Of a DNA stretch of 64,000 bases, positions 21,112-28,819 are shown piece after piece. Both the position numbers and the translations under genes were made by a program. The number at the start of each line of letters is the position of its first letter. Within the stretch, counting starts at the first letter, position 1. The stretch covers positions 5,758,001 through 5,822,000 of the forward strand of contig NZ_CP041614.1 of the NCBI RefSeq assembly GCF_007197555.1. Direction: 5' to 3'. The notes below the pieces were generated by a model. The model made no database searches. It was given only the letters and a program-made list of their open reading frames with translations, and had not been told where the DNA came from. This stretch comes from Shewanella psychropiezotolerans (GTDB taxonomy: Bacteria; Pseudomonadota; Gammaproteobacteria; Enterobacterales; Shewanellaceae).

Positions 21112-21222
21112 CCTTTAATAAAAAGCAGGATTCGAACCTCTGACCCTCAGGTCCACTCTTACTCTCTTTTATAAAGAGTAAATCGGAATGCGCTACCGAG
21201 CTGCGCACTTTCTCTCATTGAG
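21112..21222 (-). pseudogene. Degenerate tRNA-Pro-like sequence with hairpin insert
   Basis: The D arm GCGCAGCTCGGTAGCGC is intact. The 3' part GGACCTGAGGGTC and T loop GGTTCGAATCC match tRNA-Pro. The anticodon arm is split by about 25 bases (actctttataaaagagagta) that can fold as a hairpin. AGAGAAA and TTTTTAT could still form an A/T-rich acceptor stem, but the T stem is mismatched and CCA is absent. Confidence 0.6.
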
Positions 21223-21281
21223 AATCCGAGTCTTTGTATCTTTACAACTGCCTTATCTAAAATCTAAATAAGGGGTTGAAA

Positions 21282-21358
21282 TGGGGTGACTGATGGGGCT
21301 CGAACCCACGACAACCGGAATCACAATCCGGGGCTCTACCAACTGAGCTACAATCACC
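21282..21358 (-). tRNA. tRNA-His (GTG)
   Basis: 77 nt with CCA. The extra 5' G(-1) pairs with discriminator C73, the tRNA-His identity feature. The anticodon loop is TTGTGAT (GTG). Acceptor GTGATTG/CAGTCAC and T arm GTGGG-TTCGAGC-CCCAT are good. Confidence 0.97.
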
Positions 21359-21411
21359 ACTGACTTTCAACTTCTAACAACTTTTTCACTAACTTGGCGT
21401 TCTGTTCAATC

Positions 21412-21488
21412 TGGTGCACCCAGAAGGATTCGAACCCTCGGCCTCACCCTCCGGAGGGGTGCGCTCTATCCAGCTGAGCTATGGGTGC
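21412..21488 (-). tRNA. tRNA-Arg (CCG)
   Basis: 77 nt with CCA. Acceptor is GCACCCA/TGGGTGC, the anticodon loop is CTCCGGA (CCG) closed by CACCC/GGGTG, and the T arm is GAGGG-TTCGAAT-CCTTC. It is first in the minus-strand cluster. Confidence 0.97.
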
Positions 21489-21508
21489 CTGCCTTGTTAG
21501 CGGCGCAC

Positions 21509-21539
21509 ATAATATGAATTATTTGCCCCGCCGTCTACA
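21509..21539 (-). promoter_or_regulatory. Predicted promoter of the tRNA cluster
   Basis: On the minus strand a GTAGAC -35-like box and a TATTAT -10 box are separated by about 18 bases. A GC-rich discriminator (GTGCGCCGC), typical of stringently controlled stable-RNA promoters, follows directly. Confidence 0.4.
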
Positions 21540-21735
21540 GTTAAAAGCATTTTTTTCGTCTGTTTGCTCACCTTTTGACTAATTTGAGCAAATGAATCCA
21601 TTTAGGACAAAATTTAAACTGTCAAACGTCAAAATAATGACTTGGCTCTGTTGTTTTTTTGTGCTATCTATATCTCTTGTGCAAATTTAGTCCAAATCCT
21701 AGCTCTCATATAATAAATAGCGATTGGCGGAAATC

Positions 21736-24366
21736 ATGTTTAGGGAAGAATTGGTTCAACATTCACACCGTGAAGCTGAACGTCTGCAAAAAAGGATTGA
21801 TCGCTTAAAGAGTCTGGCTCTTAAATACAAGCGAGCCGAAGTCACCCAAAATCTACTGTTAGAGATCTCAAACCTAGCAGCTCATGTGGATTCGCCGAAG
21901 GCGTTTTTCTCAGAAGTTCATCGCTCGCTAAACTTGCTTCTTCCAGCGGATAATTTTTTCGTTGCCTTGTTAGACCCAAGCTCTAACAAATTGAATATTC
22001 CTTTTTTCCTCGACGAAAAAGACCCGCATCCCAACAAAATCTATTCTATAGATGAAATTTCCGAGACCCTGTTAAGCGGTCTCACTGGATACGTGCTCAA
22101 GTCAGGTGAAACACTCCTTTGTGATGACACAAGCTTTCAGCAGCTTATCGCCGCTAAAAAAATTGTCAGTAGAGGGGCGCCATGCCACCTTTGGTTAGGT
22201 GTGCCGATTAAAGTCAATAACTTGGTTTCGGGTGTATTGGTGGTACAGAGTTACTCTCCCGATATCAACTTTTCCGAAATGGAGATAGAACTGCTTCACT
22301 TTGTCAGTTATCAACTCTCCGGTGTGCTAGAACGTTTAGAACATAGAGAACAGTTGGAACAGGCAATAGAGCAAAGAACCAAAGAGTTAAGCGTTGCTTA
22401 CGACAAGCTCAAACGTGAAGTGTTTGAAAGACGTCGCGCCGAGCGTCTGCAGAAATCTCTATTCGAGATTACCGATCTTGCCACCTCTAACATAGATAGC
22501 GACTCCTTCTACTCGGAGATTCATAGAGTTATAAGCCATCTAATGCCGGCGAATAACTGCTATATAGCCCTTCTCGACGATAAGTTGACTCGTATAAACT
22601 TTCCTTTTTATGTAACTCAGAACGATTCTACAGCCCCACAACCTAGGGCCACATCTGATGGCTTAACTGAATACGTCATCAAGAACCGTAGGCCTTTGTT
22701 ACTCCAACGTACCGATCTTGATGCCTTGATAGACGTTGGGATTGTCTATTCAAAGATGCCTGAACTCAACTATACCCAAGACGTATATCAGTGGATTGGC
22801 ATCCCCTTATTTATCCATGGGCAGGTTCGTGGTGCCTTAACCATCTATAGCCTATGTATGTCCCAGAGTTACCAAGATAAAGATCTCGATCTGCTGACTT
22901 TCGTTTCTCAACACATAGCCACCGCGATCGAGAAGAAACTCTCCGCTGAATCGCTTAAGTCCAGCTACGAACAGCTAGAAGAGAAAGTCGTCGTTCGGAC
23001 CCGGGCTCTGGCTATGTTAAATCAGGATTTAGAGAAAGAAGTAGCCCAAAGACGTAAAGCGGAAGAACAACTTGTTTATGACGCTAATCACGATAGCCTG
23101 ACTGGACTGCCAAATCGCGGCATGTTTATGGAGCGCCTGACACAAGCCGTAAAGCATATTCGCCGACATGGGCTAGATCGCTTTGGTCTGCTATTTATCG
23201 ATCTCGATAGATTCAAGCTCATTAATGACACCTTAGGTCATCAGCAAGGTGATCGCTTTCTGGTTGAGACCTCAAGGCGCCTACGCCTGTGTATTCGCGA
23301 TAATGACACCTTAGGGCGGATCGGTGGAGATGAATTTGTGATATTACTCGACAGCATCAATGGTACCAATGATGCGAAAGAGGTTGCCGAGCGTATTCTC
23401 ACAGAATTATCACGCCCCTATGAATTAGCCAACCAAAGTTTCACCTCAGGTGCCAGTATAGGAATCGCATTTAGCTGTAATCATAAGTCAGACACGGCCG
23501 AGTCCCTGTTACGTGACGCCGATGCAGCCATGTATCAGGCCAAGTCCCAGGGCAAAGGTTGCTATGTTATCTTCGATGATAAGTCGCATCAACAGTTAGT
23601 CAAAGATGTCGAGCTTGAAATTGAATTAAAACAAGCGATATCAAACCGAGAGCTGCACCTGAGTTATCTACCGATTCAAAATTTGAAAAAGCTATCTACG
23701 GTAGCCTTAGAGCCACGCTTGTATTGGAATCATCCTTTGCTAGGTAAAGTAAAGCAGGTCCAGCTCAATAACATTGCCGAACATTGCAACTTAACCACCG
23801 AACTGGATATTTATCTACTAGAAAAACTAAACTCAGATCATCAGATGTTGCGCGAACAATCCTTAGACCACTTTCCCCTACATCTCAACATTTCGGCCAT
23901 GCACCTGAAGCATAAACATGCTGTCAGACAGCTGAAAAATAAGCTTAAGGAGCTTATATTCCCCCTTGAGCAACTCTGGCTATTTTTCGATGAGAAAGGG
24001 TTTATCTTAGATACGGATAACCATATCAATGCATTTGAACTTCTTCAAAAGCTGAAGATTAATCTTGGGCTGACTGGCTATGGTAGTGCCCATAGCGCCT
24101 TGAGCAGCTTAACCTTCTTACCATTGCAAGGCTTAAAGCTTGACCCTAGTTACACCACTCATCTCAACAGTGAGCAACATCTTAAGCTATTAAAGGCCCA
24201 CTACTTAACCGCCCAGGCGTTGGAACTCGTAGTTTTTGTGGATGGAATTTGTGCTATACAGCAAAAAGAGACACTGCTGGAGATAGGTTTCGATCTAGGT
24301 CAGGGGCAAGCCCTTGGCAATGTTATTCATCTGAATTCAATCACCAAGGATTTAGTTTGCGCTTAA
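21736..24366 (+). CDS. GAF-GAF-GGDEF-EAL protein, probable diguanylate cyclase with degenerate EAL
   Basis: This soluble 876-residue c-di-GMP protein has a GAF domain at about 25-205, a coiled-coil linker, a second GAF at about 245-400, another coiled coil (EEKVVVRTRALAMLNQDLEK), GGDEF at about 440-610 and an EAL-like domain at about 625-870. The cyclase site is intact (RIGGDEF, near residue 530) and is preceded by an RDND inhibitory I-site. The EAL domain looks inactive: its signature reads EPRLYW and the metal-binding DDFGTG region reads LTGYGSAHS. An in-frame TTG lies 12 bases upstream, but I prefer this ATG because GGCGGA sits 6 bases before it. The two GAF domains suggest control by a small ligand that cannot be named. 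Confidence 0.88.
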   Translation: MFREELVQHSHREAERLQKRIDRLKSLALKYKRAEVTQNLLLEISNLAAHVDSPKAFFSEVHRSLNLLLPADNFFVALLDPSSNKLNIPFFLDEKDPHPNKIYSIDEISETLLSGLTGYVLKSGETLLCDDTSFQQLIAAKKIVSRGAPCHLWLGVPIKVNNLVSGVLVVQSYSPDINFSEMEIELLHFVSYQLSGVLERLEHREQLEQAIEQRTKELSVAYDKLKREVFERRRAERLQKSLFEITDLATSNIDSDSFYSEIHRVISHLMPANNCYIALLDDKLTRINFPFYVTQNDSTAPQPRATSDGLTEYVIKNRRPLLLQRTDLDALIDVGIVYSKMPELNYTQDVYQWIGIPLFIHGQVRGALTIYSLCMSQSYQDKDLDLLTFVSQHIATAIEKKLSAESLKSSYEQLEEKVVVRTRALAMLNQDLEKEVAQRRKAEEQLVYDANHDSLTGLPNRGMFMERLTQAVKHIRRHGLDRFGLLFIDLDRFKLINDTLGHQQGDRFLVETSRRLRLCIRDNDTLGRIGGDEFVILLDSINGTNDAKEVAERILTELSRPYELANQSFTSGASIGIAFSCNHKSDTAESLLRDADAAMYQAKSQGKGCYVIFDDKSHQQLVKDVELEIELKQAISNRELHLSYLPIQNLKKLSTVALEPRLYWNHPLLGKVKQVQLNNIAEHCNLTTELDIYLLEKLNSDHQMLREQSLDHFPLHLNISAMHLKHKHAVRQLKNKLKELIFPLEQLWLFFDEKGFILDTDNHINAFELLQKLKINLGLTGYGSAHSALSSLTFLPLQGLKLDPSYTTHLNSEQHLKLLKAHYLTAQALELVVFVDGICAIQQKETLLEIGFDLGQGQALGNVIHLNSITKDLVCA

Positions 24367-24445
24367 CTCTATGTCGTAGTGCTAAGCGCAAGAACGCGAT
24401 ATGATTTCCGCGCCCTAATGTACAGTGATCCGTTTATTTAAGAGT

Positions 24446-26457
24446 CTACTTTTTAAACATATCTCTCAAGTTGGCGATATTAGACTTGCTGGTTTCCTGC
24501 CTCTGGTTCTCGCTCTGCACTTGTTTACGATTCTCCCAGATTAGATCATCCTGAGGGAGCTCCAACAGAAAACGACTTGGCTCACAGCGCATAGTCTCAC
24601 CGAATTGACGACGTTCACGACACAGTACAAACCAGAGCTGTTGCTGCGCTCGGGTGATGCCGACATAGGCCAGACGACGTTCTTCATCGACATTATCCTC
24701 ATCTATGCTGCTTTGGTGGGGTAAAATTCTCTCTTCGGTGCCCACCATAAACACATACGGAAACTCCAGGCCTTTAGAGGCATGCAGCGTCATCAGCTGA
24801 ACCTGATCGCCATTTTCATCCTCACTGTTACGCTCCATCATGTCACGCAAGGTTAATCGGGTAACCACCTCAGGTAAGGTCATGCCTTCGTCAAGTTCAT
24901 CCCCTTCGAGCATCTCAGTGACCCAGCGATACAACTCGGAGATGTTTTTCATCCTCATCTCCGCCGCCTTGGCACTGGTACTGGTCTCGTAGAGATAATC
25001 CTCATAGTTAATATTACGTATCAAGTGCTTAATGGCCTCAATAGGCTCACCCGAGTCACGGTCTCACCGGTATCGACAATGAACTTGCCAAACTTGTAGA
25101 GAGAAGCCATGGCCGCCGGAGGCAGATGATGATTCAACTCAGAGTCGAAGCTGGCCTCAAACATAGAAATTTGTCGTTCATTGGCAAACGTACCTAAACG
25201 TTCCAGAGTTGATGGGCCTATTCCACGTTTAGGCAGATTCACCACGCGCAGGAAGGCATTATCATCATCAGGGTTCACCACTAGTCTGAGATAGGCCATG
25301 ATGTCTTTGATTTCGGCCCGGCCGAAGAATGAGGTACCACCACTGAGTTTATAGGGGATGCGGTTCGTCATCAGCGCCCGCTCCAGCAGACGAGATTGAT
25401 GATTGCCACGATAGAGGATCGCATAATCTCCAAATTGGGTTTTCCCCATAAACTTGTGACGGATCATCTCGGCAATGACCCGCTCTGCTTCCTGTGCCTC
25501 GTTAGCGGCGATCAATACTCGTAGCGGTTCACCGTAGGGAAGCTCACTAAACAGTGTCTTCTCGTATATATGAGGGTTATTAGCGATGAGAATATTCGCG
25601 GCTTTTAAGATCCTTTGGCTAGAGCGATAGTTTTGCTCTAGCTTAATCAAACGTAGAGCGGGGAAGTCTTTACCCAATAACACCAGATTCTGTGGCTTCG
25701 CCCCTCGCCATGAATAAATAGATTGATCATCGTCGCCCACCACGGTGAAACGGGCCCTATCTCCCACCAGAAGCTTCACCATCTCATATTGGCTGGTGTT
25801 GGTATCTTGATACTCATCCACCAGCATATATTGAATACGTGTCTGCCAACGCGTTCTCACCTCGGCATTGTGCCTGAGTATGAGTGTCGGAATTAAAATC
25901 AGATCATCAAAATCCAGGGCATTGTAGGCCTTCATATGCTGGGCATATCTTGCGTAGAGAGCGGCAAACAGTTGTGATTGCTCATCCTTAGCTAACTTCA
26001 CCGCCTGAGTTGGGATCACCAGATCCCCTTTCCAATTAGAAATCGTCGTCATCAAGGATCTGAGAAGGTCCTTATCTCCATCGAGCTCATCTTCGGTAAG
26101 GTCTTTGAGCAGGGCCAAGGTATCTTGATCGTCGAACAGGGAAAAACCAGCTTTGAGGCCAACGACCTTATGCTCCCTCTTGATAATCTCCAGGCCCAGA
26201 GTATGAAATGTCGAGATCCATAAGCCGCGAGCCTCTTTACGCCCCATGGATTTAGCTACACGCTCCTTCATCTCACGTGCAGCCTTATTGGTAAAGGTCA
26301 CCGCCGCGATGGACCTAGCCTTGTAACCACAGTTCTGCACCAGATGAGCAATCTTGTTGATGATCACTCGAGTCTTACCACTACCAGCCCCCGCAAGTAC
26401 TAGGCAGGGGCCAGATACATAATGTACGGCTTCATCTTGTCCGGGGTTTAGCTTCAT
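24446..26457 (-). CDS. rep: ATP-dependent DNA helicase Rep (with apparent frameshift)
   Basis: This superfamily 1A 3'-5' helicase aids replication-fork restart and displaces proteins from DNA. Visible motifs are Walker A AGAGSGKT, motif II VDEYQDT, motif [18 protein letters not shown], motif IV EQNYRSS, motif [21 protein letters not shown] and motif VI VGITRAQ. The frame breaks at about 25050-25052: residues run ...DTGETVTR then switch to [20 protein letters not shown]. Restoring one G to the GGG there gives a 670-residue protein, close to the 673 of E. coli Rep, with the normal C-terminus. Read literally, two ORFs result (25021-26457 and 24446-25024). I treat this as a sequence error. No neighbour suggests an operon. 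Confidence 0.9.
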
Positions 26458-26702
26458 GGGGTTACTTTTACCAAGATTAAAAGGGGTTTGAAGCAGGTGA
26501 TCATACCAGAAACTCTAACGTTTCAATCTGACAATTTAAATTTCTCAACCAGTTTAATTAATTCAGAACTTCGTTCGAATAAAACTTACTTTCACATCAG
26601 CTGTCTATGACAGACTAGACTGACTATTCAAGCGAGATAAAGCAGCTATTATTATATTCACACATTGAGAATTGCGATCGGCAATCCGTTGACATAGAAT
26701 AG

Positions 26703-26720
26703 TGAATGAACGTTCATTCA
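26703..26720. promoter_or_regulatory. Perfect palindromic operator upstream of tetR (autoregulation site)
   Basis: TGAATGAACGTTCATTCA is a perfect 18-bp palindrome that starts 8 bp after a -35-like TTGACA (26689-26694) and lies 19 bp before the tetR ATG. The sequence and position are typical of a TetR/AcrR operator that represses its own operon. Confidence 0.75.
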
Positions 26721-26739
26721 TACAGAGTGTAAACCTATC

Positions 26740-27336
26740 ATGGATAACAAACGCCAACTGATATTCGATGCGACCGAGAAGATCATCTCCACCAAAGGAT
26801 TGCAAGGGCTATCTATGCAACAAATAGCCAATGAAGCAGGTGTCGCCGCCGGCACTATCTACAGATATTTTAAAGATAAAGATGAGTTGATCGGCGAATT
26901 GAGAAAGAATGTACTGCGTGTCGTCGCCAACCATATCTTAAAAGACAGCCGTATAGGCACCTTGGAGCAAAGGTTCAAGCGTATCTGGTTTAATATTGTC
27001 GATTTTGGTCGTAAGCGCACACAGACAAATCTCAGCTACGAGCAGTATATTCATCTGCCGGGCATAGACTCAGATCCTCATCAGACGTTCGAAAAAACAA
27101 CTTTTGGCGATCTACATATGTTCTTCGAAGAAGGTAAGGCTGAAGGCCTGTTTCACTCCCTGCAAAACAAGGCTCTCTATGCCATTTCTCTGGAGCCCGC
27201 CGTCGCTCTAGGACGCAGCATCCGCCGTGGCCAATTAACATACGATAAGGCAGAGCTAGAGCTTGTCTGTAATTTATGCTGGCAAACCATTACCTGCGCA
27301 ACAAACTTAACTAACAAGGATCTATCAGGAAAATGA
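26740..27336 (+). CDS. TetR/AcrR-family regulator of RND efflux operon
   Basis: This 198-residue repressor has an N-terminal helix-turn-helix at about 10-55 (LSMQQIANEAGVAAGTIYRYF) and a variable ligand-binding C-terminus. It heads the operon for an RND pump and probably represses it through the palindrome in front of the gene. Its stop codon overlaps the ATG of the first 30-codon mini-ORF (ATGA). Its last codons (NLTNKDLSGK) resemble the end of each mini-ORF (NLTHKKLSGL), suggesting that the repeat unit arose from the 3' end of this gene. Confidence 0.88.
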   Translation: MDNKRQLIFDATEKIISTKGLQGLSMQQIANEAGVAAGTIYRYFKDKDELIGELRKNVLRVVANHILKDSRIGTLEQRFKRIWFNIVDFGRKRTQTNLSYEQYIHLPGIDSDPHQTFEKTTFGDLHMFFEEGKAEGLFHSLQNKALYAISLEPAVALGRSIRRGQLTYDKAELELVCNLCWQTITCATNLTNKDLSGK

Positions 27337-27425
27337 ATGATATGAACCGACCTGATACTGCCAGCGGCGCTTTCAGCCAAACCGATTTACCTAACTTAAC
27401 TCACAAGAAGCTATCAGGACTATGA
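27333..27425 (+). CDS. 30-residue mini-ORF, unit 1
   Basis: Encodes MNDMNRPDTASGAF followed by SQTDLPNLTHKKLSGL. The start overlaps the tetR stop (ATGA) with AAGGAT and AGGA just upstream, and the stop overlaps the unit 2 start. Hydrophilic, with no recognised family. It may be translated only to carry ribosomes through. Confidence 0.45.
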   Translation: MNDMNRPDTASGAFSQTDLPNLTHKKLSGL

Positions 27426-27514
27426 ATGATATGAACCAACCTGATACTGCCAGCGGCGCTTTCAGCCAAACCGATTTACCTAACTTAACTCACAAGAAGC
27501 TATCAGGACTATGA
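27422..27514 (+). CDS. 30-residue mini-ORF, unit 2
   Basis: Same peptide as unit 1 except Gln for Arg at residue 6. The ATG overlaps the unit 1 stop and the TGA overlaps the unit 3 start. The upstream Shine-Dalgarno-like sequence is AAGAAG. Confidence 0.42.
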   Translation: MNDMNQPDTASGAFSQTDLPNLTHKKLSGL

Positions 27515-27603
27515 ATGATATGAACCAACCTGATACTGCCAGTGGCGCTTTCAGCCAAACCGATTTACCTAACTTAACTCACAAGAAGCTATCAGGACTA
27601 TGA
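27511..27603 (+). CDS. 30-residue mini-ORF, unit 3
   Basis: Protein identical to unit 2; the only base change (cagtgg) is synonymous (Ser). This argues weakly for selection on the peptide or for very recent duplication. Confidence 0.42.
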   Translation: MNDMNQPDTASGAFSQTDLPNLTHKKLSGL

Positions 27604-27692
27604 ATGATATGAACCAACCTGATACTGCCAGCGGCGCTTTCAGCCAAACCGATTTACCTAACTTAACTCACAAGGAGCTATCAGGACTATGA
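27600..27692 (+). CDS. 30-residue mini-ORF, unit 4
   Basis: Ends HKELSGL because AAGAAG has become AAGGAG, making the best Shine-Dalgarno of the array 11 bases before the ATG of the membrane fusion gene. Its stop overlaps that ATG (ATGA). Confidence 0.42.
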   Translation: MNDMNQPDTASGAFSQTDLPNLTHKELSGL

Positions 27693-28807
27693 AAAAATGG
27701 ACCCTGATTATGCTAATCATCGCTCTGCTGGCATTCGGCTCAGTGATAGGCTTTAACTTGATGGTTAAGGCTAAAATTGCCGATGCCATCGCTAATATGC
27801 CAGAGCCCGAATCACCAGTTACGACACTGACTCTAACGAGTGTCAACTGGCAACCCACAATCGATGCCATTGGGTTTGTGGAGCCTAACCAAGGACTCAC
27901 CATTGCCAATGAACTCTCAGGTGTGGTATCTGAAATTAACTTCGAAAACGGTAGTGAGGTCAAGCTTGACCAGAGCTTAATCGTACTCGACTCGGCGGTA
28001 GAAAAAGCCAACCTTAAGAGTAAGATGGTTCAGCTTCCAGCTGCAGAGGCCGATTATAAACGGCTGGTACTTCTGTATAAGCAAAAGTCGGTATCTAAGC
28101 AAGATCTAGACAACAGTGAAGCTAAATACCTGGCACTTAAGGCAGATATTGAGAGCCTGAATGCCACTATAGAACGCAGAGAAATCGATGCGCCATTTAG
28201 CGGTCTTATCGGGATCCGTAGCGTTAATTTAGGAGAATACCTGCAGACAGGTACAGATATCGTTCGACTCGAAGATATCAGCACCATGAAGATTCGCTTC
28301 ACCGTCCCCCAGAACCAATTACCACGTATCTCAAAAGGACAAACGATTCATGTCTATGTCGATGCCTACCCTGAGCATCCGTTCAAAGGTATGATATCGG
28401 CTATCGAGCCCGCCGTTTTCTATCAAAGCGGTTTGATCCAGATTCAAGCCAAGATACCTAACATAGACGCTAAGCTACGCAGTGGCATGTTTGCCCGTGT
28501 CGCCATTCTACTGCCAGAATTGACGAACCAATTTGTGCTGCCACAGACAGCCATCAACTTTACCCTCTACGGTAACTCTATCTATGTCATCCATGAGGTG
28601 AGTGAAGATGGAAACATGATCAAACGAGTTAAGCAGATCAATGTCGAAGTACTCGAGCGTAATGGTAATAACGCCTTAGTCAGTGGTGACTTGAAGGCTA
28701 ACGATCTTATCGTGACCTCCGGCCAGATCAGACTAAACAATAACAGCAAAGTCAAAGTGACCGAGGATAAAGCTCTGACTCCTCCGGCCACGATGCCACA
28801 ACTTTAA
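27689..28807 (+). CDS. RND efflux periplasmic adaptor (membrane fusion protein)
   Basis: This 372-residue adaptor for the RND pump that follows has an N-terminal membrane anchor or signal (TLIMLIIALLAFGSVIGFNL). The lipoyl half-motifs are GFVEPNQGLTIANELSGVV and REIDAPFSGLIGIRSVNLGE, flanking a short alpha-hairpin, followed by beta-barrel and membrane-proximal domains. The class matches MexH/VexC-type adaptors. No outer-membrane channel gene follows, so the pump probably uses a TolC encoded elsewhere. The start is fixed by the ATGA overlap with the last mini-ORF. Confidence 0.9.
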   Translation: MKKWTLIMLIIALLAFGSVIGFNLMVKAKIADAIANMPEPESPVTTLTLTSVNWQPTIDAIGFVEPNQGLTIANELSGVVSEINFENGSEVKLDQSLIVLDSAVEKANLKSKMVQLPAAEADYKRLVLLYKQKSVSKQDLDNSEAKYLALKADIESLNATIERREIDAPFSGLIGIRSVNLGEYLQTGTDIVRLEDISTMKIRFTVPQNQLPRISKGQTIHVYVDAYPEHPFKGMISAIEPAVFYQSGLIQIQAKIPNIDAKLRSGMFARVAILLPELTNQFVLPQTAINFTLYGNSIYVIHEVSEDGNMIKRVKQINVEVLERNGNNALVSGDLKANDLIVTSGQIRLNNNSKVKVTEDKALTPPATMPQL

Positions 28808-28819
28808 TAGGAGCTGGCA

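Larger units (their letters stand above)
27333..27688 (+). repeat. Four 89-bp tandem repeats, each a coupled mini-ORF cassette
   Basis: Units are 27333-27421, 27422-27510, 27511-27599 and 27600-27688. They differ at only three positions in total (ccgacc in unit 1, cagtgg in unit 3, aaggag in unit 4). Each begins with ATGAATGATATG and ends with a purine-rich ribosome-binding stretch and cagg-act, so each ATG follows a copied initiation region. The next ATG in the series is the real start of the membrane fusion gene at 27689. The period is not a multiple of three, yet the stop of each unit overlaps the start of the next as ATGA. Confidence 0.95.

Noticed and set aside
21112..21222. Intron-containing functional tRNA
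   Set aside because: Anticodon and T stems do not pair even after removing the insert and no CCA is encoded, so a decayed copy is more likely.
27333..27688. CRISPR or minisatellite reading of the 89-bp repeats
   Set aside because: There are no variable spacers. The units are head-to-tail and coincide exactly with start/stop codon junctions, so a translational cassette fits better.
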